From CAYMUC01 sp964471865 (GTDB lineage: Bacteria; Actinomycetota; Acidimicrobiia; Acidimicrobiales; Ilumatobacteraceae), in contig CAYYHU010000003.1 in NCBI GenBank assembly GCA_964471865.1, positions 65,859 through 129,858 on the forward strand: 64,000 bases of DNA, in the 5' to 3' direction. Position 1 is the first letter of the stretch. The number at the start of each line of letters is the position of its first letter. The translations under genes were made by a program, and so were the position numbers. Below, in pieces: positions 1 to 8,523 of this stretch. Under the pieces are notes generated by a model. The model made no database searches. It was not told where the DNA came from and saw nothing but the letters and a program-made list of their open reading frames with translations.

Positions 1-2383
1 CCACACCTCGCCACCAGCGGTCGAAATGGCGCCCCGACACCACCTCGGAGGGAACCCGAGCACAGAAGAAGGCGAACTCGTCGTCGGGATGCAACAGTCC
101 AGTGCGGCGAGATCGGGTCTCGAGTTCGATCATGCGATCCCGAAACTCGTCGTTGCGAACGCCAAACGGATGTCGAGATGCCCAGTCACCGTCGACGAGG
201 GCATGGCGAACGAACATCTCGTGAGCGCCGCGAGGATCGACTCGGTCCAGGCCGATTCGCCGGGCCGAGGCCAAGACCAAACCGTGCAATTGAACGGTCT
301 CAGGAACCATGGCTCGAGCCTGGGAGGCATCCCAAACGGGATCACCATAGGTTCGCTTCACCAGGGAGCCCGCGGCGGCCTCGACCCATTCGGGTCTGAT
401 GGTCGCGACTCGTCGGGCTCGGAGCCGGTCCGTCTCGACGAGTTCGGTGGCCATCACCCACCGGGGTGGACGCTTCGCGAGCACCGATCCCCCACCGATC
501 ACGAAGGTCGATGCCCTCACGCCTCGGAACTGGCGCCGATCGCCATCGCGGGCGCCGATCTGGGTGACGAGGCCAGCCAGAACGGCCTGATGCACGTGAT
601 CAGGATGCGCTCGGGTGGTGGCAGGGCGAATTCCGAGTTGTCCTGCCACTTGGCGCAGTTGGCTGTAGAGGTCCTGCCATTCTCGGACCCGTATCCAATT
701 CAGGTACTCGGCACGACACATCTTTCGAAACTGGTTACCCGAGCGTTCCCGCTGTTCACGCCGCAGGTGATCCCAGAGTTCGACCAGACCCAACAGATCC
801 GATCCGGCGACCTCGAAACGGCGGTGAGACTCCCGGGCGAGACCGGCTTCTGCCGGATCCTGGGGGTACTCGCGCGGGTCCTGGATCGACAGGGCTGCTG
901 CGATCACCAACACCTCTCGCACGCAGTCGCGTCGCTCCGCCTCGAGGATCATGCGCCCGAGGCGAGGATCCACCGGCAAGCGGGCGAGACGGCGACCCAG
1001 ACGAGTCAAGCGCAAACGAGGCGCAGTATCGCTCACCTCGACCGCCCCGAGTTCGGCGAGGACCTGTTCACCATCGCGAATCGCCGCCGCGTCAGGTGGT
1101 TCGAGAAATGGGAAGGAGGCCACCTCGCCAAGACCGATCGCGAGCATCTGGACCATGACCGAGGCCAGGTTGGTGCGAAGGATCTCGGGCTCGGTGAACG
1201 CGGGGCGCGCCTCGTAGTCCTCGGCCTCATAGAGACGGATACACACCCCGGGACCGACCCGACCACAGCGCCCCGCTCGCTGATCGGCCGAGGCCTGCGA
1301 AATGGCTTCGATCGGCAAGCGTTGGACCTTGAGCCGACGGCTGTACCGCGAAACCCGAGCCGTTCCCGCATCGATCACGTAGCGGATCCCGGGAACGGTC
1401 AAGGAGGTTTCGGCCACGTTCGTCGCGACGATCACTCGCCGACCCGCATGTGCAGAAAAGATTCGATGCTGTTCAGCCGCCGAGAGCCGGGCATAGAGGG
1501 CAAGCACCTCGAGGCCGGGGATCTCGAGATCGCGAAGTGCCGCCACGGTGTCATGGATTTCTCGTTCACCCGACAAGAACACCAAGACGTCGCCAGGTCC
1601 CTCGGCGACGATCTCGGCCATCGCCTCGCTGACCGCCTGGACGGGATCGGTTCCGGTCTCCGGGGGGCGGTATCGGATCTCGACGGGAAATGTCCGACCG
1701 CTCACCGTCACGATCGGGGCCGGGGTCCCGTCGGGGCCGGCAAAATGGGCGGCGAATCGATGCGTGTCGATCGTCGCCGAGGTGACCACGACGCTGAGAT
1801 CCGAGCGTCGTTCGAGCAAGCGGCGCAGGTAGCCGAGGAGGAAGTCGACGTTGAGGCTGCGCTCATGGGCCTCGTCGACGATGACGGTGTCGTAGCGAGA
1901 CAATTCCGGATCCCGTTGCAGCTCGGCGAGCAGGATTCCATCGGTCATCAAGCGCACCACGGTGTCGGGGCCGGTGCGATCCTGGAACCGCACGGTGCAC
2001 CCGACCTCGCGGCCGGGTTCGGTGCCGAGTTCGCTCGACACCCGATCGGCGATCGAACGCGCCGCGACCCGACGCGGCTGGGTATGAGCGATCATCCCGG
2101 AACGTCCCCGCCCCGCAGCGAGACACAACTTGGGAAGTTGAGTGCTCTTCCCGGAACCGGTCTCGCCCGCCACGATCACGACGCGATGGGTCTCGAGCAA
2201 CCCGATGATCTCCTCGGCGTGCTCAGCGATGGGAAGGTCCTCGCTCGGCCGAAGCCGACCAGAGGCGGCGATGGCGTCACAGATGGCTGCGCGTCGCCCA
2301 CTCCCGGTGTTCACGGCGCGCCACGGTACCCGGGAGCAGGGTGGAGGCCTCGGCGGATGCCGCTGGGACCGACCGATGACCAT
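1..2383 (-). CDS. hrpA: ATP-dependent RNA helicase HrpA (DEAH box), 3' part missing
   Basis: DEAH/RHA-family RNA helicase; ATP-driven RNA unwinding or RNP remodelling in the cytoplasm. Read on the minus strand the frame is open from 2383 to the window edge, about 794 codons. Visible motifs are Walker A GETGSGKST (about residues 73-81), TQPRRVAARS, DEAH (about 170-173) and the SAT motif. The last codons read VVSGRHFDRWW, which matches the region before the HrpA carboxyl-terminal DUF3418, so the true protein should be near 1,300 residues. The start is uncertain: ATG 2383 follows a TATATA -10 box (2398-2403) closely, and GTG 2314 is the alternative. It is divergent from the osmoprotectant operon. 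A long open frame on the plus strand here is only its shadow. Confidence 0.9.
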   Translation of the reverse strand, partial: MVIGRSQRHPPRPPPCSRVPWRAVNTGSGRRAAICDAIAASGRLRPSEDLPIAEHAEEIIGLLETHRVVIVAGETGSGKSTQLPKLCLAAGRGRSGMIAHTQPRRVAARSIADRVSSELGTEPGREVGCTVRFQDRTGPDTVVRLMTDGILLAELQRDPELSRYDTVIVDEAHERSLNVDFLLGYLRRLLERRSDLSVVVTSATIDTHRFAAHFAGPDGTPAPIVTVSGRTFPVEIRYRPPETGTDPVQAVSEAMAEIVAEGPGDVLVFLSGEREIHDTVAALRDLEIPGLEVLALYARLSAAEQHRIFSAHAGRRVIVATNVAETSLTVPGIRYVIDAGTARVSRYSRRLKVQRLPIEAISQASADQRAGRCGRVGPGVCIRLYEAEDYEARPAFTEPEILRTNLASVMVQMLAIGLGEVASFPFLEPPDAAAIRDGEQVLAELGAVEVSDTAPRLRLTRLGRRLARLPVDPRLGRMILEAERRDCVREVLVIAAALSIQDPREYPQDPAEAGLARESHRRFEVAGSDLLGLVELWDHLRREQRERSGNQFRKMCRAEYLNWIRVREWQDLYSQLRQVAGQLGIRPATTRAHPDHVHQAVLAGLVTQIGARDGDRRQFRGVRASTFVIGGGSVLAKRPPRWVMATELVETDRLRARRVATIRPEWVEAAAGSLVKRTYGDPVWDASQARAMVPETVQLHGLVLASARRIGLDRVDPRGAHEMFVRHALVDGDWASRHPFGVRNDEFRDRMIELETRSRRTGLLHPDDEFAFFCARVPSEVVSGRHFDRWWRGV

Positions 2384-2397
2384 ATGCGGATCCCGCC

Positions 2398-2403
2398 TAT
2401 ATA
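2398..2403 (-). promoter_or_regulatory. Putative -10 box (TATATA) for hrpA
   Basis: On the minus strand TATATA precedes ATG 2383 by 14 nt, which predicts a 5' leader of roughly 8 nt. No Shine-Dalgarno is visible before this ATG. No clear -35 hexamer is seen. This box is the main reason for preferring ATG 2383 over GTG 2314. Confidence 0.35.
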
Positions 2404-2426
2404 CAGACAATTGTGGACTATCGGTC

Positions 2427-2432
2427 TAGGGT
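2427..2432 (+). promoter_or_regulatory. Putative -10 box TAGGGT for the osmoprotectant operon
   Basis: TAGGGT lies 8 nt before ATG 2441, so transcription should start at or within about 2 nt of that codon. The same hexamer precedes start codons at 11601, 31620 and 32939 in this window with similar spacing, which supports a real leaderless-type promoter class. No convincing -35 hexamer is visible. Confidence 0.45.
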
Positions 2433-2440
2433 GGCTCGAC

Positions 2441-2488
2441 ATGAGGAACGAAGCGACCCCCGCGATCGCCCTGGGTGGAGGCCGATGA
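2441..2488 (+). CDS. Short leaderless upstream ORF (15 codons) overlapping the permease start
   Basis: ATG 2441 begins directly after the predicted transcript start and encodes MRNEATPAIALGGGR. Its TGA stop (2486-2488) overlaps the ATG of the following permease (2485-2487) as ATGA. A GGTGGAGG sequence inside this ORF serves as the Shine-Dalgarno for the permease. A ribosome loaded on the leaderless mRNA end could therefore end here and restart on the permease. The peptide has no obvious attenuator composition. The same arrangement recurs before the genes at 32956 and 52957. It could also be chance. Confidence 0.35.
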   Translation: MRNEATPAIALGGGR

Positions 2489-3141
2489 GCGGGGTCACCA
2501 GTTGGTTCGAGTACGTGGGAGATCGATGGGATCGCATCTGGTCGACCTCGCTGGACCATCTGATGCTCGTGATCCAAGTCATGGTCGTGGCGACCGTGGT
2601 TTCGATCGGACTCGGCGTCCTGGTCCGCAACCGGCCGACGTTACGAAACATCGCCTTGGGGACTGCGGGCGTCTTTCTCACGATCCCCTCACTGGCACTG
2701 TTCACGATCTTCATCCCCATCGTCGGGCTCGGCTTTGCGCCCTCGTTCATCGCCTTGCTCATGTATGCGATCCTCCCGATTCTGCGCAACACCGTCACCG
2801 GCCTCAATGAGGTGGATCCTGCGGTACTCGAATCGGCCCGCGGTATGGGACTCAACCATCGCCAACGCCTCGTCAAAGTGCAGTTGCCTCTCGCCTGGCC
2901 CGTGATCTTGGCCGGGATTCGCGTCTCGACGCTGTTGACCACCGGTATTGCGGCCATCGCCACACTGGTGGCTGGTCCCGGGCTCGGCTTGTTCATCAAG
3001 GACGGCCTCCGACGCCTCGGACTGCCCCTGTCGTTGGAGTCGGTGTGGACCGGAACGGTCTTCACGATTCTTCTCGCCCTGATCCTCGACGCCCTGCTTG
3101 CGCTCACGGCGCGACTGACCACGTCGAAAGGGGTGCGCTGA
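2485..3141 (+). CDS. Osmoprotectant (glycine betaine/choline-type) ABC transporter permease, OpuCB/OpuBB-like
   Basis: Inner-membrane permease of an OpuC/ProU-type importer, 218 aa. It has about five hydrophobic segments, and the cytoplasmic loop contains ARGMGLNHRQRL followed by QLPLAWPVILAGIR, the EAA-type coupling motif that docks on the ATPase. ATG 2485 is chosen because GGAGG lies 3-8 nt upstream; the open frame extends further 5' without support. It is first of three co-directional genes (36 nt to the ATPase). The substrate is inferred from family and neighbours: betaine, choline, carnitine or ectoine-like solutes are all possible. Confidence 0.85.
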   Translation: MSGVTSWFEYVGDRWDRIWSTSLDHLMLVIQVMVVATVVSIGLGVLVRNRPTLRNIALGTAGVFLTIPSLALFTIFIPIVGLGFAPSFIALLMYAILPILRNTVTGLNEVDPAVLESARGMGLNHRQRLVKVQLPLAWPVILAGIRVSTLLTTGIAAIATLVAGPGLGLFIKDGLRRLGLPLSLESVWTGTVFTILLALILDALLALTARLTTSKGVR

Positions 3142-3177
3142 ACCGTTGCGCACCCCCATCACCCACAGGAGACTCCC

Positions 3178-4413
3178 ATGAGCGACCTGCAGTCGTCCAT
3201 CATGACCCCGCCCGGCTCCCCGAGTGCCGAGCCGATGATCCGCCTCGATGGTGTGTCCAAGGTCTACCCCGGCCAGGAAATGCCGGCGGTCGAGGAACTG
3301 AGCCTCGATATCGACCGAGGGGAGGTCCTGGTCCTCGTGGGTCCTTCAGGGTGCGGTAAGAGCACCACCCTGCGTTTGGTGAACCGGATGATCGAACCCT
3401 CGAGCGGGCGCATCATCTTTGATGGTGAAGATGTCACCACCGTCAACCCCGATCTCCTTCGCCGCCGCATCGGGTACGTGATCCAGCAGATCGGTCTCTT
3501 TCCTCATATGACCATCGCCGAGAATGTGGCCACCGTGCCGAGGCTCCTCGGATGGAAGAAGGATCGCATTCGCACCCGCGTCGATGAACTCCTCGACATG
3601 GTCGGACTCGACCCGTCGATCTATCGGGACCGGTTCCCCAAAGAACTCTCGGGCGGTCAGGCGCAGCGCTGTGGCGTCGCCCGGGCACTCGGGGCTGATC
3701 CCGAGGTGCTGTTGATGGACGAACCCTTCGGCGCCATCGACCCGATCACTCGAGATCGCCTTCAAAACGAGTTCCTCCGGCTGCAGTCCGAACTGAAAAA
3801 GACCATCGTGTTCGTCACTCACGACATCGACGAGGCGATCAAGATGGGCGATCGGATCGCGATTCTCAAAGAGCGCAGCCAGATCGCCCAGATCGACAAG
3901 CCTGAGCACATCCTGGCCTTTCCCATCGACGACTTCGTCGACGATTTCATCGGATCGGGATCCACACTCAAGGGTCTCAACTTCGAACGGGCCCGAGATC
4001 TCGAACTGGCTCCCTACCCGACCGTGCGCCACGATGCCGGCCATCGTCACGCTCGCCAGGTGCTCGACGCGGCCCCGCAGCGCTGGCTGCTCGTGGTCGA
4101 CGACCGCGATCGGCCTCTTCGGTGGGTCAATGACAGCCACCTCGATCGCACCGACAAGCCACTGCGCGAACTCGGCCATCCGGTGCGCGCCAAGGTCGAA
4201 CCCAATGCGACGCTGCACGACACCCTCGAGGCGATGTTGACCTCATCGGCCAGTTGCGCCTGCGTCGTCGACAAGAGCGATGTCCTGCAGGGTGTGATCG
4301 AAATCGACACCCTCACCGACGTCATCAGCCGCCTGCGCGCCAACGCCAAGAAGCATTACGAGGAGGAACACCTCCTGAGCGCCGAACAGCTCGCCGAGGA
4401 GGCCGCCCGATGA
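3178..4413 (+). CDS. Osmoprotectant ABC transporter ATP-binding protein with CBS-like region, OpuCA-like
   Basis: Energises the OpuC-type importer; cytoplasmic, 411 aa. Walker A GPSGCGKST, Q-loop IQQIGLFPHM, signature LSGGQAQR, Walker B LLMDEPFGAIDP and the H-loop THDIDEA are all present in the first 240 residues. The remaining 170 residues form a CBS-type regulatory region, which in OpuA/OpuC systems senses ionic strength or cyclic nucleotides. The good length match to OpuCA supports the call. A short upstream ATG context with AGGAGA precedes the start. The stop overlaps the next permease start (ATGA), so the two are translationally coupled. Confidence 0.88.
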   Translation: MSDLQSSIMTPPGSPSAEPMIRLDGVSKVYPGQEMPAVEELSLDIDRGEVLVLVGPSGCGKSTTLRLVNRMIEPSSGRIIFDGEDVTTVNPDLLRRRIGYVIQQIGLFPHMTIAENVATVPRLLGWKKDRIRTRVDELLDMVGLDPSIYRDRFPKELSGGQAQRCGVARALGADPEVLLMDEPFGAIDPITRDRLQNEFLRLQSELKKTIVFVTHDIDEAIKMGDRIAILKERSQIAQIDKPEHILAFPIDDFVDDFIGSGSTLKGLNFERARDLELAPYPTVRHDAGHRHARQVLDAAPQRWLLVVDDRDRPLRWVNDSHLDRTDKPLRELGHPVRAKVEPNATLHDTLEAMLTSSASCACVVDKSDVLQGVIEIDTLTDVISRLRANAKKHYEEEHLLSAEQLAEEAAR

Positions 4414-5159
4414 ACGCTCCGGGCCTCCGACTCATCAGGGGCAATATCGGACTCATCATCGCGCCGCTCATGATCGCTCTCGTCGCAGTGATCATCGCCG
4501 TCCAGGTGGGTGGCGCCGAGAAGGACTTTTCGGAGGCCTCGGCACTGGACTGGTCCAACAAGTTATGGCCTCAGTTGTCCACCCATATCAATCTGACCTT
4601 CTGGTCGACGCTATGGGTACTCGTAGTGGCCATCCCCTTGGGCATCGCCCTCACCCGACCGGCCTTGAGGTTCCTCGCCGGGCCGATCCTGACCGTGGCA
4701 AACAGTGGTCAGGCCATACCGGCCTATGGCCTGTTGGTGCTCCTGGCTGCATGGCTGGGAACGACCTTTTCCACCGCGGTTCTCGCGTTCACGATCTTCG
4801 CCATCTTGCCGGTCCTACGCAACACCATGGTCGGCCTCGATCAAGTCGACAAATCCGTGATCGAGGCCGGACGAGGGATGGGCATGTCCAAGCGACGAGC
4901 CCTGCTCTCGATCGAACTTCCACTCGCCGTCCCGGTGATCCTGGCGGGCGTGCGCACCGCGCTCGTGATCAACGTGGGCATGGCTGCGCTCGCTTTCCTC
5001 ATCGGCGGTGGCGGTCTGGGCGAAACGATCAACTCGGGCTTGAAGTTGCAGCGCGATATGACCACCTTCACCGGCGCCGCAATGGTGGCGCTGTTGGCGC
5101 TCACTGTCGACTGGATCGCGGCGGTCGCTGAACGAGTGCTTCGACCTCGAGGTCTCTGA
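4410..5159 (+). CDS. Osmoprotectant ABC transporter permease, OpuCD/OpuBB-like
   Basis: Second permease of the importer, 249 aa, with five to six hydrophobic helices. The first is near the amino end (IGLIIAPLMIALVAVIIAV). The EAA-type loop ARGMGMSKRRALLSIELPLAVPVILAG closely resembles that of the first permease. ATG 4410 overlaps the ATPase stop and has GAGGAGG upstream. Two different permeases plus a separate lipoprotein receptor is the OpuC plan (OpuCA-CB-CC-CD), not OpuA. The receptor gene lies just downstream on the opposite strand. Confidence 0.85.
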   Translation: MNAPGLRLIRGNIGLIIAPLMIALVAVIIAVQVGGAEKDFSEASALDWSNKLWPQLSTHINLTFWSTLWVLVVAIPLGIALTRPALRFLAGPILTVANSGQAIPAYGLLVLLAAWLGTTFSTAVLAFTIFAILPVLRNTMVGLDQVDKSVIEAGRGMGMSKRRALLSIELPLAVPVILAGVRTALVINVGMAALAFLIGGGGLGETINSGLKLQRDMTTFTGAAMVALLALTVDWIAAVAERVLRPRGL

Positions 5160-5185
5160 ACGAATCCGCACTCATCGTGTGAACG

Positions 5186-5209
5186 GCGACATCGCATCTC
5201 CGATGTCGC
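5186..5209 (+). terminator. Stem-loop downstream of the osmoprotectant operon
   Basis: GCGACATCG and CGATGTCGC form a perfect 9-bp stem with a 6-nt loop, 27 nt after the permease stop. There is no U tract after it, so it may be a Rho-independent-like terminator of the kind common in high-GC bacteria, or an RNA-stabilising hairpin. Confidence 0.5.
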
Positions 5210-5606
5210 TGATCGTGCCCATCGAAGCCTGGAAGTCCGCGCCCTGAGTCCGGGGGTCCGTCGACTGGCTCGATCGTCACGATGACGACGTCACGGGTGA
5301 GCGCTACAGGACATATCGGGGCGCTCCACGACGCAGCACCTGGTTCGAAGTGCACCCCATGGATTCGGGGCCGCGAGATGACGACAACGGGCTGAACGCC
5401 CCAGGCTCGTCAGCGGGAGTCCGGGTCCACCGACGCAGATGCCGCGACGCCGAATGACGAACGCCTGATTGCGAGCCGGCGTGTCAGACCCGGGCCCTGC
5501 CGACCCCGGTAGGTGGTCTCGACTCCCGGGGGCATGAGCGACCACGAGAGGCTTCGCTGAGCACCCGATGAGAGACGTCGTCTGGTTCGCACCGATCCCA
5601 TGGCGC
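5210..5606. other. Intergenic stretch without a supported gene
   Basis: About 400 bp between the convergent permease and receptor genes. Short open frames exist on the minus strand (for example around 5410-5600) but show no family resemblance, ribosome site or codon bias. No RNA gene or repeat is recognised. Confidence 0.5.
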
Positions 5607-5648
5607 GAACGACCCCCGCCCCACCAACAGGCGGAGCGGGGGTCGTTC
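5607..5648 (-). terminator. Strong terminator hairpin for the osmoprotectant-binding lipoprotein gene
   Basis: GAACGACCCCCGC (5607-5619) and its exact complement GCGGGGGTCGTTC (5636-5648) form a 13-bp perfect stem with a 16-nt loop, 28 nt after the stop codon at 5677. It lies between convergent genes and could work in both directions. No U tract is present. Confidence 0.65.
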
Positions 5649-5676
5649 ACGTTCACGAGGAACGGATCAGACGAAA

Positions 5677-6693
5677 TCAGCCGCTGATCAGACCCTGCTC
5701 GACGAGGAAGTTACGCGCCACTTCGGAGGCCTCTTGGCCCTCGATGTCGACGAGGTAGTTCAACTGAGTCATGGTCGGGTTGTCGAGAGGAGCGAACATC
5801 GCCTCGGCGATGGTCTCGAACGCGTCCGGAGCCTGCTCGTACAGGTCGTTGCGCATCGTGATCGACACGTTGTAGAGGATCATGATGCCGGGATCGTCGA
5901 CGAGGTTCAGGCCGAGTCCGGCGATGCGGCCATCAGTGGTGAAGACCTCACCGAAGTCGCAGTTACCGTCGCGGGTCTCGGTGTAGATGATGCCCGTATC
6001 GAGGATCTTGACCTGGCTGTCGGGGACCTCGTATCCAGTCGCCGTCTCGAACAGGATCAGACCGTCAGGACGGTCGGGGAACTCGGACTCCATGCACACC
6101 ACGGTGTCAGGGTTGGCGGCGAGATAGTCCGCCATCGACTGCATCGTGAAGGGCTGACCGTTATCGAGGAGATCGGGGCTCGAAGCAAATCCGTAGGTGT
6201 CGTTGAACGGCGAGCGGCCAATCCAGCGGATGTTGTTCTCGGCGAGATCCTGCTCGGCAGTGAGCCGGGTCAGTTCCTCGGGATCGAAGCTCGGATCGTC
6301 GTTTCCGAGGTGCACGCTCCAGCCGGTGCCGTTGTACTCGGCGTAGGTGTTGATCTGGCCTGACAACAAGGCTTCGCGATTGACCACGGTGCCGCCGAGG
6401 TCGACGCGATTCTCCACACTGGCGCCGGCGGCTTCGAAGGCTGCAACGAGCATTTCGCCCAGGACCAGCTGTTCGGTGAAGTCCTTGGAGCCCACGGAGA
6501 TGTCGAGACTCGAGAGATCCAACTGCTCGAACAGCGGACCCGTCGGGGCCGAGGTGGCGCCCGGGGCGGCGGTCGTGGCCGGGGCGGCGGTCGTGTCGCT
6601 CGACGAATCGTCGTCGCCGCAAGCGGCGGCAATCAGCGAGATCGCAGCGAGGGGTACGGCAAGACGCGTCCAACGTCGGTTGGTCGAAAGCAT
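5677..6693 (-). CDS. Osmoprotectant-binding lipoprotein, OpuCC/OpuAC family
   Basis: Extracytoplasmic solute receptor of the neighbouring OpuC-type importer, 338 aa. It has a signal peptide with lipobox (SLIAAAC) followed by an acidic and then Thr/Ala/Pro-rich linker typical of actinobacterial lipoproteins. The mature part begins ISVGSKDFTEQLVLGEM, the characteristic opening of OpuAC-type betaine/choline receptors (KDFTEQ). ATG 6693 has AAAGGAG 6-12 nt upstream; longer in-frame starts have no signal peptide. The gene is convergent with the ABC operon, so receptor and translocator are expressed from separate promoters. Confidence 0.85.
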   Translation of the reverse strand: MLSTNRRWTRLAVPLAAISLIAAACGDDDSSSDTTAAPATTAAPGATSAPTGPLFEQLDLSSLDISVGSKDFTEQLVLGEMLVAAFEAAGASVENRVDLGGTVVNREALLSGQINTYAEYNGTGWSVHLGNDDPSFDPEELTRLTAEQDLAENNIRWIGRSPFNDTYGFASSPDLLDNGQPFTMQSMADYLAANPDTVVCMESEFPDRPDGLILFETATGYEVPDSQVKILDTGIIYTETRDGNCDFGEVFTTDGRIAGLGLNLVDDPGIMILYNVSITMRNDLYEQAPDAFETIAEAMFAPLDNPTMTQLNYLVDIEGQEASEVARNFLVEQGLISG

Positions 6694-6846
6694 AGATGCT
6701 CCTTTGGTTGTGGAAGGTCGACGGCTCTCGCCGGCATGCGCCTTGTGGCACACCGCCTCGGGGCTCAGGACACATCGGCAGCGCACGTCACTGTGCGCCC
6801 ACACCGCAGTACACGCTGAGCCGAACCGCTCGACTTGGACCCCTCT

Positions 6847-6852
6847 ACCCTA
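6847..6852 (-). promoter_or_regulatory. Putative -10 box TAGGGT upstream of the osmoprotectant receptor
   Basis: Minus-strand TAGGGT predicts transcription from about 6840, giving a 5' leader near 147 nt before ATG 6693. This contrasts with the near-zero leaders of many genes here. No known riboswitch motif is recognised in the leader. Confidence 0.35.
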
Positions 6853-6898
6853 ACCAGCCGGTACCTTCGTCTGAACCCACCTGCGCTAAAAATGCGTT

Positions 6899-7969
6899 AT
6901 GCCTGCCGAGTCGATGTCGCACACCCGATCTCGGCGGGCTCGACCGTGGATCCTCGACGACACCGTGCCGAGACGCGGTGATCACTATCCCGCCGATGGC
7001 GCCATGTTCGAGAAGTGGTTCGGAACCGAGATGGCCGCCCGGCGCTACCTCGCCGCCGTGCGCTGGCGTCACGGTCTGGAGTGTCCACGGTGCGGTTCTC
7101 CCCGGTTCGGCGCCAACGGAACATCGGCGGAGCCCCGATGGTGGTGTGGCGACTGCCGGCGGGCCGTGACCGTCACTAGTGGGACCTTGCTCGACCATCA
7201 CCGGCTTCCACTCACCACGATCCTGCAGGTCGCGTGGTGGTGGGCGCACGAACCGGTGGGATTCTCCACGCGAGCGCTCACAGGGTGGTTGGGGGTTCAC
7301 GAGAACTCGGCTGGACGTTTGGCTCAGACCCTTCGCGTTGCCATGAGGGGGCCGCATCCACCCCTTCGGGGACTGGTCGAGATCGACGATGTCGCCGTAG
7401 GAATCCATGAACCCGTAGGTCGGAGCTCGTTGCGAACCCAGCGGATCCGGGTGCTCCTCGCCGTTGGATGCCCCGGTCAGCAACGGATCGGGTCGATTCG
7501 CCTCGCCAAGGTCTCATCGGTGTCAGCCGTGACGGTCGGACGCTTTCTTCGCCGCCAAGTCGCCCCGGGATCCGTTGTCGTCACCGATCGATCACGCAGC
7601 ATGGCGGGAGCTCTCATCACCTCCCCCTACAGCCACCGTCCCGACGGCCTCGGCCTGACCGATCCGTGGACCCATCGACCGTTGGTCAGATGCCACTCCG
7701 TGGCTGAGCGACTCAATAGTTGGCTGAGCGAGATCCATGGTGGAGCGGTCGACCACCGACATCTTCCCCTTTACCTCGACGAGTTCTCCTTTCGATTCAA
7801 CCGTCGCCATACCCGCGACCGAGGTCGCGTCTGGTTCGACCTCGTGGAGCGCCTCCTTCACACCCCTGTCGAACACCGTCGACCCGGGCCCCGAGTCCAT
7901 CCCAAAAAGCCGACCAGGCTGCCTGGTGCTGTCCACGTCCTGGCACCGATCACCCGGCCGACGATGTGA
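6899..7969 (+). CDS. IS1595-type transposase (ISXO2-like)
   Basis: DDE-type transposase, 356 aa. An amino-terminal zinc ribbon (CPRCGSPRF ... CGDC, about residues 61-90) is followed by an ISXO2-like catalytic region: VEIDD (first Asp), VVTDRS (second Asp) and the conserved tail YLDEFSFRFNRR. About 60 residues follow that tail, rich in Pro and Arg and without recognisable motifs. I found no terminal inverted repeats or 8-bp target duplication around it, so it may be an old or decayed insertion. The 3' end overlaps the antisense reading frame of the disrupted gene at 7858-8523. It stands next to a 147-nt leader of the osmoprotectant receptor. Confidence 0.8.
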   Translation: MPAESMSHTRSRRARPWILDDTVPRRGDHYPADGAMFEKWFGTEMAARRYLAAVRWRHGLECPRCGSPRFGANGTSAEPRWWCGDCRRAVTVTSGTLLDHHRLPLTTILQVAWWWAHEPVGFSTRALTGWLGVHENSAGRLAQTLRVAMRGPHPPLRGLVEIDDVAVGIHEPVGRSSLRTQRIRVLLAVGCPGQQRIGSIRLAKVSSVSAVTVGRFLRRQVAPGSVVVTDRSRSMAGALITSPYSHRPDGLGLTDPWTHRPLVRCHSVAERLNSWLSEIHGGAVDHRHLPLYLDEFSFRFNRRHTRDRGRVWFDLVERLLHTPVEHRRPGPRVHPKKPTRLPGAVHVLAPITRPTM

Positions 7970-8523
7970 CGACTGGCCTCGACCCCAGTCGAGAGACCGA
8001 ATCCAAGGACCAGCGCGCTCTGGGTCGCGGTGCACTGAACCACGAGATTCCCGATCGGTACCGAGATCCATCTCCTGATCACCGATCGCCAAGGCATCAA
8101 GATCCCAAGGTGAGCGCCAGTAGCAGTCGAATCCCTGTCCCCGGCGTGGTTCTCCAGGCCACAGCACGATGATCTCGGTGGTCACCGATCCTGGGGTGGC
8201 GCCGACCAACAGGGTGGCCTCATCGGGAACGACGACCTGCGACGATCCCACAGCGACGAGGTCGTCGGCATGACCCCACACCCCCTTGGCTCGTCGCGAG
8301 CACCCGGAATCACGAACCAGACCTCGTCGGTGGGCCGTGAACCACCCCATCGAGTCCTGACATCGAAGCACACGAGAGTCGTGGTCCCTGTTGTCGACGA
8401 AACCCCGGTCATGGTCTGAGCCTGAGGAGTTGTCACGATCTCGGCTCCGGCTCGGCGTAACGACGTGTACATGACGTCGAGCACCGACGACTCCGCGGCA
8501 TCGGTCCGGTCTGTGTCACTCAT
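7858..8523 (-). pseudogene. Frameshifted gene of unknown function downstream of tag
   Basis: The ATG at 8523 overlaps the tag stop codon (ATGA) and the frame runs about 80 codons to a run of five G (plus strand C at 8281-8285). Beyond that, sense-like sequence continues in the -1 frame (VWGHADDLVAVGSSQVVV...) to about 8070. It then returns to the original frame (LVVQCTATQSALVLGFGLS...) and stops at 7858. Taken as one product it is about 220 aa with no domain I recognise. The two compensating shifts suggest decay, a sequencing error at the G run, or programmed slippage. The 3' 112 bp overlap the transposase on the other strand. Confidence 0.45.

Noticed and set aside
26..2488. 820-codon open frame on the plus strand
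   Set aside because: It is the shadow of hrpA on the minus strand, which has helicase motifs in order. Only the last 16 codons (from 2441) are kept, as a possible mini-ORF.
6899..7969. Terminal inverted repeats and target duplication for the IS1595 element
   Set aside because: I compared flanks by eye from about 6850 and to about 8180 and found no matching inverted ends, so no mobile element boundaries are annotated.
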